NCBI GenBank assembly: GCA_044866075.1
Contig: JBIOTQ010000065.1
Coordinates: forward strand, 1 to 25,609
DNA length: 25,609 nucleotides
Direction: 5' to 3'
Source: JBASRP01 sp044866075
GTDB lineage: Bacteria > Actinomycetota > AC-67
The notes under the pieces are model-generated. The model did no database searches, was not told the DNA's origin, and saw only the letters and a program-made list of their open reading frames with translations. Below are positions 15,048-22,412 of the stretch, piece by piece (the first letter of the stretch is position 1; the number at the start of each line of letters is the position of its first letter). The position numbers and the translations under genes are program-made.

Positions 15048-15329
15048 CATCCGCCCGACGGCGCCCATCAGCTCGCTCGCCTGCTCTTCGGGATCGCTCG
15101 GGCCGCCGTGGCCTCCAACGAGGCAGTGCCGAACGTGCTGGTCGACGAGTCCGAGAGCGACCTTGTCGAGCGCTGCGCGGGCCGCGTTGATCTGCGTTAC
15201 GACGTCGATGCAGTACCGGTCCTCCTCGACCATCTTCGCGACCCCGCGCACCTGCCCCTCGATCCGGCCGAGCCTGTTCAGGAGCTGGTCCCGCGTCGCG
15301 GAGTAGCCCCGTACCGTTTGCTCTCCCAT
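15036..15329 (-). CDS. csoR: CsoR-family copper-sensing repressor
   Basis: A 97-residue all-helical repressor of the CsoR/RcnR family. The Cu(I) ligand set is complete: C40, H65 and C69, with the same 25 and 4 residue spacing as C36-H61-C65 of Mycobacterium tuberculosis CsoR. The signature LNRLGRIEGQVRGVAKMVEEDRYC is present. Without copper it should bind the GC-rich palindromes found at 15355-15369 and 15391-15405; with copper it releases them and the ATPase is expressed. The ATG at 15329 has GGAG upstream. Being divergent from copA with operators between, it probably also controls itself. A formaldehyde-sensing FrmR or Ni-sensing RcnR is excluded by the ligand set and the neighbour. Confidence 0.94.
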   Translation of the reverse strand: MGEQTVRGYSATRDQLLNRLGRIEGQVRGVAKMVEEDRYCIDVVTQINAARAALDKVALGLVDQHVRHCLVGGHGGPSDPEEQASELMGAVGRMLSR

Positions 15330-15343
15330 CGCGCTCTCCTCGA

Positions 15344-15373
15344 TTGGACTTCTGTACCCCCAGGGGGTATCTT
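15344..15373 (+). promoter_or_regulatory. Putative promoter of the copper ATPase gene
   Basis: TTGGAC (15344-15349) and TATCTT (15368-15373) are separated by 18 bases and face the ATPase gene. The first CsoR palindrome fills almost the whole spacer, so bound repressor would exclude RNA polymerase. The call rests on hexamer similarity and operator placement. Confidence 0.5.
15355..15369. promoter_or_regulatory. CsoR operator 1
   Basis: TACCCCCAGGGGGTA is a perfect 15-base palindrome around a central A and matches the G/C-tract class of CsoR operators. It lies 25 bases from the csoR start codon and inside the proposed promoter spacer of the ATPase gene. Confidence 0.87.
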
Positions 15374-15390
15374 ACTGTTGAAAGAGTATA

Positions 15391-15405
15391 TACCCCCTTA
15401 GGGTA
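15391..15405. promoter_or_regulatory. CsoR operator 2
   Basis: TACCCCCTTAGGGTA has the same outer TACCC/GGGTA arms as operator 1 and is 36 bases from it. It sits ahead of the ribosome binding site of the ATPase gene, so repressor here would also block transcript elongation or a second promoter. Confidence 0.8.
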
Positions 15406-15431
15406 TTGGTCCAGGAGGGGAAGGCGGAACG

Positions 15432-18149
15432 GTGGCCGGTTCAGAGATCCTCGTCACGGCGGGCGGCGTTGCCGTCCTCGGCTTCCTCGCGTGGTTCTTC
15501 TTCGGACCACGTTCGGGAGGGGTCCGTGCGGCCGTCGGTGACGGCGTCCAGCAGATCGAGGTCACTGTGAAGGGCGGATACTCGCCGAACCGGATCACGG
15601 TCAGAGCGGGCATCCCCTTGCGCATCGTGTTCGATCGCCGCGAGGCGGGGGAGTGCACATCCGAAGTCGTTTTCCCGGACTTCCGCCTGAGACGATCCCT
15701 GCCCGCCTACAAGCGCACCGAGGTCCAGCTGATGCCCGAGCGCACGGGCGAATACCCCTTCGCCTGCGGAATGAACATGGTGCACGGGACGCTCGTCGTT
15801 GACCCTCACCAGGCCGGGGGGAACGGCAACGGCCGTCCCGCGGGGCACGTCCCGGTCGCGACGCACGCGCACGTTCCTGCGAAGGAACAGCCGGAGACCT
15901 CTGGTCGAACTCGTCCGGGCGCACCGGGTGAGGACGACGAGGCGGAGTCCCGTCGCATGGAGATACGCGACCTCTTCCGCCGTGTGATCGCGGGCGCCGT
16001 CTTCACCGCACCCGTCCTCTTCGCGACGATGGCGGCGGACCTCTTCAAGGTGGACTGGATCCCCGAGTTCCTCATGAACCGATGGCTTCACCTCTCTTTG
16101 ATCGCGCCCGTCATGGCCTACACCGGATGGCCGATCCACGTGGTCGGGTGGAACACCCTCCGGCATCGCGGCGCGGAGATGAACGCCCTGATCACGCTCG
16201 GAACGACGGCCGCATTCGGGTACAGCCTCGCCGTCACGGTCGCGCCCGGGATCTTCCCTCGCGACGCGCGCGACGTTTACTTCGAGGTCGTCGGCGTCAT
16301 CCTCACGCTGATCGTCCTCGGCCGCCTGTTCGAGGCGAAGGCGCGCGCGGGAACCGGTGAGGCGATCCGAAAGCTCCTCGGTCTGCGTCCGCGCACCGCG
16401 CGCGTGATCCGCGACGGCGCCGAGGTCGACATCCCGATCGACGAGGTCCGCGTCGGCGAAGAGATCGTCGTCCGGCCGGGCGAGAAGGTTCCCGTCGACG
16501 GTGTCATCCTCGACGGCCGCTCCACGATCGACGAGTCCATGGTGACCGGCGAGTCCGTCCCGATCGACAAAGAGGCGGGCGACGCGGTCGTGGGCGCGAC
16601 CGTGAACCAGACCGGATCGTTTCGCTTCCGCGCGACCGCGGTCGGTTCGGAGACCGTCCTCGCCCAGGTGATCCGCCTGGTGCAGGAGGCGCAGGCGTCG
16701 AAGGCGCCGATACAGCGGGTCGCCGACAAGGTAGCGGGCTACTTCGTGCCGGCCGTCGTCTTCACCGCGATCGTCACGTTCCTCGTCTGGTACGACGTGG
16801 CCGGAGCGCGCCCGTTGACGAACGCGCTCGTGAACGCGGTCGCGGTGCTGATCATCGCGTGTCCGTGCGCCCTGGGTTTGGCGACGCCGCTGTCGATCAT
16901 GGTGGGGACCGGGAAGGGAGCGGAGAACGGCGTCCTGATCCGGTCCGCCGAAGCGCTCGAGACGGCGCACAAGGTCGACACCGCGGTCCTGGACAAGACC
17001 GGAACGGTGACCGCCGGGAAGCCGCGACTGACCGACGTGGTTTCTACGTCGCGCACGTCCGAGAAGTCGCTGCTTCAGTGCGCGGCGAGCGCCGATCGAT
17101 CATCGGAGCATCCGCTCGCACAGGCGGTCGTCGACGGCGCGATCGAGCGCAACATCTCACTGTCGAAGGCCACGGACTTCGAGTCCCTCACCGGTCGCGG
17201 TGTCCGGGCGACCGTCAAGGGGAAGGGCGTGCTCGTCGGGAACCGCAGACTCTTGCAGGAGAACGGTGTCGATACGAGGCCCTTGAGCGAGGCCGCGGAG
17301 CGGCTCGAATCGCAGGGGAAGACCGTGATCCGCGTTGCCCTCGACGGAGCCCCCGCGGGGGTGGTCGCCGTCGCGGACACCGCCAAGCCCGACAGCGCCG
17401 CCGCGGTCGAGGCCCTCCGCCGCCGCGGTGTCTCGGTCGTGCTCCTCACCGGCGACAACCGCCGGACGGCCGAAACGATCGCGAAAGAGGTCGGGATCGA
17501 GCGTGTCCTCGCCGAGGTCCTCCCCAGCGACAAGGTGTCCGAAGTCGGCCGGCTGCAGGGTGAAGGCCGCGTCGTGGCGATGATCGGCGACGGCATCAAC
17601 GACGCGCCCGCGCTGGCGCGGGCGGACGTGGGGGTGGCGATCGGGACGGGGACCGACGTGGCGATCGAGGCGTCCGACGTGACGCTGATCTCAGGCGAGC
17701 TTCGCGGCGCGGTCACGGCCCTCGACCTGAGCCGCGCAACGATGCGCAACATCCGCCAGAACCTGTTTTTCGCCTTCCTCTACAACGTGCTGGGCATCCC
17801 GATCGCGGCCGGCATCCTCTATCCGGTGACGGGCTGGCTCCTCAGCCCGATCATCGCGGCCGGCGCGATGGCGGCGAGCTCGCTGTCGGTCGTGATGAAC
17901 GCGAACCGTTTGCGGACGTTCCGGCCGGCGCCCCTGCCGGAAGAAGGCGATCGGGTGACGGACGTCGTCGTCGAGGTACCGGAACAGAAGGGGGACACGA
18001 TGACCACGGTGCACGACCCGGTGTGTGGCATGGACATCGATCCGGCGACGGCGGCCGGATCGATGGAGTACGAAGGAACGACCTACTATTTCTGCTCGAC
18101 GTCGTGTCTCGAGCGCTTTAAGGCGAAGCCGGATGCGTTCGTGAGTTAA
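15432..18149 (+). CDS. copA: Cu(I)-exporting P1B-type ATPase with N-terminal cupredoxin and C-terminal YHS domains
   Basis: A 905-residue copper exporter with an unusual layout. Residues 4-23 form a membrane anchor, about 40-127 a cupredoxin-like domain (YSPNRITV, then EC, VVFPDF, and closing FACGMNMVHG with Cys, Met, Met and His as likely copper ligands). A disordered linker leads to the ATPase core with eight helices: TGES near 371, CPC at 477-479, phosphorylated D521 in DKTGT, H560 in the HP motif, GDGIND from 719, and YN and MAASS in the last two helices. This set marks a Cu(I)-specific P1B-1 pump. No HMA CxxC domain is present. A YHS domain with DPVCGMDID and YFCSTSCLERF ends the protein. 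GTG start at 15432; purine-rich AAGGCGG precedes it. Expression should be under CsoR. Confidence 0.95.
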   Translation: MAGSEILVTAGGVAVLGFLAWFFFGPRSGGVRAAVGDGVQQIEVTVKGGYSPNRITVRAGIPLRIVFDRREAGECTSEVVFPDFRLRRSLPAYKRTEVQLMPERTGEYPFACGMNMVHGTLVVDPHQAGGNGNGRPAGHVPVATHAHVPAKEQPETSGRTRPGAPGEDDEAESRRMEIRDLFRRVIAGAVFTAPVLFATMAADLFKVDWIPEFLMNRWLHLSLIAPVMAYTGWPIHVVGWNTLRHRGAEMNALITLGTTAAFGYSLAVTVAPGIFPRDARDVYFEVVGVILTLIVLGRLFEAKARAGTGEAIRKLLGLRPRTARVIRDGAEVDIPIDEVRVGEEIVVRPGEKVPVDGVILDGRSTIDESMVTGESVPIDKEAGDAVVGATVNQTGSFRFRATAVGSETVLAQVIRLVQEAQASKAPIQRVADKVAGYFVPAVVFTAIVTFLVWYDVAGARPLTNALVNAVAVLIIACPCALGLATPLSIMVGTGKGAENGVLIRSAEALETAHKVDTAVLDKTGTVTAGKPRLTDVVSTSRTSEKSLLQCAASADRSSEHPLAQAVVDGAIERNISLSKATDFESLTGRGVRATVKGKGVLVGNRRLLQENGVDTRPLSEAAERLESQGKTVIRVALDGAPAGVVAVADTAKPDSAAAVEALRRRGVSVVLLTGDNRRTAETIAKEVGIERVLAEVLPSDKVSEVGRLQGEGRVVAMIGDGINDAPALARADVGVAIGTGTDVAIEASDVTLISGELRGAVTALDLSRATMRNIRQNLFFAFLYNVLGIPIAAGILYPVTGWLLSPIIAAGAMAASSLSVVMNANRLRTFRPAPLPEEGDRVTDVVVEVPEQKGDTMTTVHDPVCGMDIDPATAAGSMEYEGTTYYFCSTSCLERFKAKPDAFVS

Positions 18150-19315
18150 TGGTTGTGCCCGGCGTGATGCGCGTGCTCGGCGTGTCCGCCGTTCCCGCCC
18201 TGCGGCCCGGCGAACAGCGGCAGGCGCTTGCCGACCATCGACGGCGCGAACTTGGCCAGCTTCTTGGCGATAGCGTTGAGTGCCTGTCCGGCGGGGGAGT
18301 CCGGCTCCGACAGCACCAGCGGTACGCCGCCGTCCGCGCCCTTGCGGAGCGTCTCCTGAAGCGGCACCTTCCCCAGTAGCTCGGTGTCGAGCGTCTCGGC
18401 CAACATCCCGCCGCCGCCCTCTCCGAAGATGTGGTGCTCGGCGTCGCAGGCGGGGCAGACGAAGTAGCTCATGTTCTCGACGACACCGATGATGCGCAGG
18501 TTGACCTGCTCGGTCATGCGGCCGGCGCGCGCCGCGACCTTCTGCGCGGCCTCCTGCGGGGTGGTCACGACGAGCATGTCGGCGCCCGGCAGGAACTGGG
18601 CGATCGAGATGGACACGTCGCCGGTGCCCGGCGGCAGGTCGGCGAGGACGAAGTCCACGTCGCCCCAGTAGACGTCGGCCAGGAACTGGTTGATGGCCTT
18701 GTGAAGCATCGGGCCGCGCCAGATCACCGGAGTGTCGTCTGGGACGAAGAAGCCCATCGAGATGACCTTTACGCCGTGCGCCTCGAGCGGCAGCATCATC
18801 CCGTTGAAGGCCGTCGGCCGGCCGGCGACCCCCATCATGCGGGGGATCGAGAACCCCCAGACGTCACAGTCGACGACGCCCACCTTGAAGCCCTGCTGGG
18901 CCAGGCCGACGGCCAGGTTGGCCGTGATCGAGGACTTGCCGACCCCACCCTTGCCCGAGGCGACGAGGATCGCCCGGGTGCGCTGGTCCTCGCCCCAGAA
19001 GGCGATCGGCCGATGCTGGCCCTGCGGCTGGCCGGCGCGGAGGCGCGCGACCATCGTCTGACGCTGTTCCTCTGTCATCACGCCGAGGTGGACCTGGACG
19101 TCGCGGACGCCCTCGACGGGCCGGAGGGCCTCGGTCACGTCGCGGGTGATCCGGTCCTTCATAGGGCAGCCGGGGACGGTCAGGAGCACTTCGACGAGGA
19201 CGTTGCCGTCGGAGATCGTGACCTCCGGCACCATGTCGAGCTCGGTGATCGGCTTCCCGATCTCCGGGTCGAGGACGCTGGACAGCGCTTCATAGATCTG
19301 TTCTTTGGTCGGCAT
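18146..19315 (-). CDS. mrp: Mrp/NBP35-family Fe-S cluster carrier ATPase
   Basis: A 389-residue ApbC/Mrp protein that binds and hands on [4Fe-4S] clusters to target enzymes. Layout: DUF59/MIP18 domain (1-80) with LLTVPGCPMKD, P-loop ATPase with deviant Walker A GKGGVGKSS at 121-129, DLPPGTGD at 227-234, and the bridging cluster ligands C287 and C290 (CPAC). The C-terminus ends in a histidine-rich stretch with six His in the last twelve residues, which could bind metal. The ATG at 19315 has GAGAGG at five bases. It overlaps the stop of the copper ATPase by four bases tail to tail. The Fe-S-dependent paa and Rieske systems in the window could be clients, but there is no genetic linkage to show that. 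Confidence 0.95.
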   Translation of the reverse strand: MPTKEQIYEALSSVLDPEIGKPITELDMVPEVTISDGNVLVEVLLTVPGCPMKDRITRDVTEALRPVEGVRDVQVHLGVMTEEQRQTMVARLRAGQPQGQHRPIAFWGEDQRTRAILVASGKGGVGKSSITANLAVGLAQQGFKVGVVDCDVWGFSIPRMMGVAGRPTAFNGMMLPLEAHGVKVISMGFFVPDDTPVIWRGPMLHKAINQFLADVYWGDVDFVLADLPPGTGDVSISIAQFLPGADMLVVTTPQEAAQKVAARAGRMTEQVNLRIIGVVENMSYFVCPACDAEHHIFGEGGGGMLAETLDTELLGKVPLQETLRKGADGGVPLVLSEPDSPAGQALNAIAKKLAKFAPSMVGKRLPLFAGPQGGNGGHAEHAHHAGHNH

Positions 19316-19357
19316 CGATACCTCTCGGGAGGGGTAACAACCTCACGTTAGCACGCT

Positions 19358-19390
19358 GGTTACTGGTCGGTTTCGGAACAACCGGTAACC
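19358..19390. repeat. Inverted repeat upstream of mrp
   Basis: Ten-base arms GGTTACTGGT and ACCGGTAACC (one mismatch, a wobble pair in RNA) flank a 13-base loop, 43 bases before the mrp start. It could be an operator for the mrp promoter, whose possible -10 (TAACGT, minus strand) lies between it and the gene. A chance repeat cannot be excluded. Confidence 0.45.
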
Positions 19391-19576
19391 GTGAGCGGCG
19401 CTCGCGAAGCGGGCGCATAATTGAACGAGAACCTCGGTGCCCCCGGGGGCGGCAGACCAAGCCGACCAGCTCCCCCACCGTCTCCCGGGGGCCCATCTTC
19501 GCCCCGGCGACCACTTTCTTTCGGGATCGCGGCTTCGGCCTAAACGCGAGAAGGCCCTGCGGCCTCTTTCGCTTCG
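19391..19576. other. Intergenic region with palindrome and hairpins before the propeller gene
   Basis: This 186-base stretch has no convincing gene. It holds a CATAAT hexamer (19406-19411) as a possible -10 for rightward transcription, a perfect 12-base palindrome GCCCCCGGGGGC (19439-19450), a GGC-TTCG-GCC tetraloop hairpin (19531-19540), and AGGCC-CTGC-GGCCT (19552-19565) just before the ATG at 19577. No known riboswitch core is recognisable. No Shine-Dalgarno sequence precedes the downstream ATG. Confidence 0.4.
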
Positions 19577-20995
19577 ATGGCTCTCAAGAAGATCGTCGTC
19601 GCGGCCGTGTGCGCCGCCCTCGCGGGCTCCCTGTTCGTGGTGGTCTCGCACGTCGCACGTCCGATACCGCGTCCCGTGACGGTAGTGGACGGCCCGCTGC
19701 CGGCCGTGCCGGACGACGAACCGAATCCACGCTTGACGCCGGATGAGACGCCGACGCCGTCGGAGACAGCGTCGGAACCGGGCACTTCGGAGCCGAGCTC
19801 GTCGGAGCCGAGCGAGTCGCCGCCGCCGCAGCAGTGGCCTCAGACGCAGACCCCTTCGATCAGCTCAAACGCAACAGTTGTCGCGTGGGTCTCGCGGGAG
19901 GCCATGGTCGATGGTGATACGAACGGAGTCGACGACGTCTACGTCCGCGACCACAGAACCCACGAAACCGAGCTAGCGTCCGTTTCTTCGTCCGGCCGTC
20001 TAGGGAACGGTCGCAGTTTCGCGCCTGCCCTTTCGGCGGACGGCACTCGCGTTGCTTTCGTGTCGTTGGCGTCGAACCTCGTTCCGAACGACACGAATGG
20101 CAAGGCGGACGTCTTCGTTCGAGTTCTGACGCAACGAACCACGATCCGGGTATCGGTGGCCTCGGACGGGACCGAGAGCGACGGTGATAGCGGCCGGTTC
20201 GAGGTTCAACCTCCGCGTTCCTACTACTCATGGTTGTTGGGCCCTTCCATCTCGGCGGACGGCAGGCTCGTCGCCTTCGATTCAACGGCCGACAACCTCG
20301 TGGACGGCGATGCGAACGGCGCGCCCGACGTCTTCGTTTACAACACGGCCTCGAACGAAACGATCCTCGTGTCGGTAGCAACCTCGGGGAGAGCGGGCGA
20401 TGGTACGAGCCTCAGCGGGTCGATCTCGCTGGATGGACGCCGTGTCGCGTTCGATTCCGATGCACGCGACCTCGACGGCGAGGTTAAGACTGCGGGTGCC
20501 GTTGATACTCAGGTCTTCGTGCGCGATCTTGGCGCCGGCACGACGGAGCAAGCGTCGCTCGACGGTGACGGCAAGGCGCCGCCGGGCTCGAGCTTCTTGC
20601 CCAAGCTCGACCGGACGGGCCACGTCGTCGCGTTCGGCACTCAGCGGTTCGGCGAGTATCAGACCGGCGCCTTGATCGTCCGGAACCTCGACGACGGATC
20701 GTTCACGACGGAATCGACGGATTGCGCTTTCTATGGTGTCTCGATCTCGGCCGACGTATCGATCGTCGTCCGGGACGGGGACTTCGGTTGTCTCGATCCC
20801 ATGGTCTTCATGAACGTCGAGCCACGGGTACTGGGAGCCGGTGGCGACTCGGAGGTCTCGCCTGACGGGCGATACGTGATCTTCGACGCGGGCCTAGATC
20901 CGTACTCGGTGGACTACCAGGAGTACGGCGGCGACTTCGGGGCGATGGTCTACGACCGCGAGACAGAACGGTTCACGGCGGCATACAAGTGGTGA
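19577..20995 (+). CDS. Membrane-anchored or secreted TolB/WD40-like beta-propeller protein
   Basis: A 472-residue exported protein. Residues 4-23 are a hydrophobic signal or anchor helix, about 30-95 a Pro/Ser/Thr/Glu-rich spacer, and the rest is built of blades of about 57 residues: S.DG..VAF.S....L...D.NG..DVFV.. followed by V(S)VAS.G. The first three copies are clear (DTNGVDDVYV, DTNGKADVFV, DANGAPDVFV), and later ones decay, with roughly seven in all, which suggests a seven-bladed propeller. The D.NG..D loops resemble calcium-binding loops. It is a paralogue of the gene at the right end of the window. Ligand and role are unknown; such proteins often act as surface or cell-wall binding modules. 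Start: ATG without Shine-Dalgarno. Confidence 0.76.
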   Translation: MALKKIVVAAVCAALAGSLFVVVSHVARPIPRPVTVVDGPLPAVPDDEPNPRLTPDETPTPSETASEPGTSEPSSSEPSESPPPQQWPQTQTPSISSNATVVAWVSREAMVDGDTNGVDDVYVRDHRTHETELASVSSSGRLGNGRSFAPALSADGTRVAFVSLASNLVPNDTNGKADVFVRVLTQRTTIRVSVASDGTESDGDSGRFEVQPPRSYYSWLLGPSISADGRLVAFDSTADNLVDGDANGAPDVFVYNTASNETILVSVATSGRAGDGTSLSGSISLDGRRVAFDSDARDLDGEVKTAGAVDTQVFVRDLGAGTTEQASLDGDGKAPPGSSFLPKLDRTGHVVAFGTQRFGEYQTGALIVRNLDDGSFTTESTDCAFYGVSISADVSIVVRDGDFGCLDPMVFMNVEPRVLGAGGDSEVSPDGRYVIFDAGLDPYSVDYQEYGGDFGAMVYDRETERFTAAYKW

Positions 20996-21036
20996 TCAGC
21001 CCGTCGGTCTGACGTTTCGGTTCGCGCGAAGTTCCG

Positions 21037-21042
21037 TACAAT
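21037..21042 (+). promoter_or_regulatory. Putative -10 element, leaderless start
   Basis: TACAAT is a near-consensus -10 seven bases before the ATG at 21050, which lacks any ribosome binding site. The transcript would start at or next to the A of the start codon. No clear -35. Confidence 0.5.
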
Positions 21043-21049
21043 CGATGCG

Positions 21050-22408
21050 ATGGTGCGCAGCTTCGCGACCGGCCCGATCGTCGGCATCGGCCTCGCCGGC
21101 GGGCGCGGGGAGCGCGCGCGAACCCTCACTGTGAAGGCGCCCGGTTATCTCCGTTCGAAAGCCGCGATGAGCTTCCTCGGCCGCCGTCTCGTGCGTTGGA
21201 TCCTCGAGATCCTCACCGAGCAAGGGCTCTCCGAGTACTTCATCGTCGCGCACGGCAAGGAGAACCGCTACCAGATCAAGATGCTCGTCGAGCACGGCGA
21301 GCCGCTCGGCGTGAAGTTGCGCTACTCACGCGTGAAGTTCGATGCCCTGAACACGGGCAGCGCGGACGCCACCCTGCGTAACGCGGGCTATTGGGATATC
21401 CGGGGCACTGCCCTCGTGTTCCCGACCGATTCGATCATCGACTTCGACCTGGCCGCGATGGCCGAAGCGCACGCGCGGTCGGGCGCGCTTGTCACGATCG
21501 GAGCGATGGTGCGGCCGCCGATGGAGGTGGCCGGCAAGTACGGCGTGATGCTCACCGACCCGGACGGAAGCGTTCAGGAGTTCGTGGAGAAGCCGTCGCT
21601 CGGCGAGATCCAGGAGGCGTTCCCGGCGCCGTCCGAGGAGCACTTCAACGCGCTGCCGCTTCTGACCAACGCCGGGTTCTATCTGATCGACATGGAGCGG
21701 CTGCTCGAGATCGCCGAGCACCCCGACGTGCGGGCCATGGCCGAGACGAGGCTCGACTTCGGGCTCGACCTCTTGCCCTGGCTCGTCGAGAAGGGTGGCG
21801 GCGTCTTCGCGCATCCCGTTGACCGGATCGGCGACCTGGGGAACGTGACCGACTACGTCGAGTCGATGGTCGACGCGCTACGCGGCCGCTTCAAGTCCGT
21901 GACCCGTCTGCTCGGCGATCCGCAAGACGGCTGGCGGTTCATCTGGATCGAACCCGAGTCGCTCGACATGCGCGACGCGCACGACCACACGACGCTTGCC
22001 GAGAAGATCCGAGACCGCCGCGTCGAGATCGGCCCCGGTGTGCGCATCGGGAAGTACTCAGAGATCCGTGTCGGCGCGCACCTCGAGGACTGCAACATCG
22101 ACGACGGCTGCGAGGTTCACGAGGGGGCCACCGTGGTGCGGACGGCGGTCCGCGACGGCGCATCGATCGGACGGAACGCGCGCGTCGTCGATTCCTACGT
22201 TGGCTCTATGGCCGAAGTGCGGTCGAACGACGAGCGGCAGACGGTGCTCGAGGATTACGTTGCACTGGGCGACGAGGTCGTCCTCCAGCCGGGCGTCTAC
22301 CTGGCCGACAACGTCTCGCTGTATCCGCGTGTACGCGTCCCGTACGGCGCCCAGATCCCTGCCGGCGCCGAGATCCGCAGCGCCGAGGACGTGATGAAGT
22401 ACCTCTAG
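21050..22408 (+). CDS. Sugar-nucleotide pyrophosphorylase-like protein (nucleotidyltransferase + left-handed beta-helix)
   Basis: A 452-residue protein of the NDP-sugar pyrophosphorylase class, which joins a sugar 1-phosphate to a nucleotide. The N-terminal nucleotidyltransferase domain keeps LAGGRGERARTLT (15-27), FPTDSIIDFD (metal aspartate), FVEKPSLGE and NAGFYLID. However, the usual PKP stretch after the signature is replaced by APGYLRSKA, so the lysine sits in a different local context. The C-terminal 120 residues are hexapeptide repeats (VEIGPGVRIGKYSEIRVGAHLE and on), the left-handed helix found in ADP-glucose and GDP-mannose enzymes. Substrates are not readable; cell-surface glycan or glycogen synthesis are plausible. 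It stands alone on its strand and ends four bases from the convergent ceramidase-like gene. Confidence 0.82.
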   Translation: MVRSFATGPIVGIGLAGGRGERARTLTVKAPGYLRSKAAMSFLGRRLVRWILEILTEQGLSEYFIVAHGKENRYQIKMLVEHGEPLGVKLRYSRVKFDALNTGSADATLRNAGYWDIRGTALVFPTDSIIDFDLAAMAEAHARSGALVTIGAMVRPPMEVAGKYGVMLTDPDGSVQEFVEKPSLGEIQEAFPAPSEEHFNALPLLTNAGFYLIDMERLLEIAEHPDVRAMAETRLDFGLDLLPWLVEKGGGVFAHPVDRIGDLGNVTDYVESMVDALRGRFKSVTRLLGDPQDGWRFIWIEPESLDMRDAHDHTTLAEKIRDRRVEIGPGVRIGKYSEIRVGAHLEDCNIDDGCEVHEGATVVRTAVRDGASIGRNARVVDSYVGSMAEVRSNDERQTVLEDYVALGDEVVLQPGVYLADNVSLYPRVRVPYGAQIPAGAEIRSAEDVMKYL

Positions 22409-22412
22409 GGCG

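Noticed and set aside
15036..19315. Mrp as part of the copper operon
   Set aside because: It lies on the opposite strand, convergent to the ATPase gene, with its own upstream region; adjacency alone does not make an operon.
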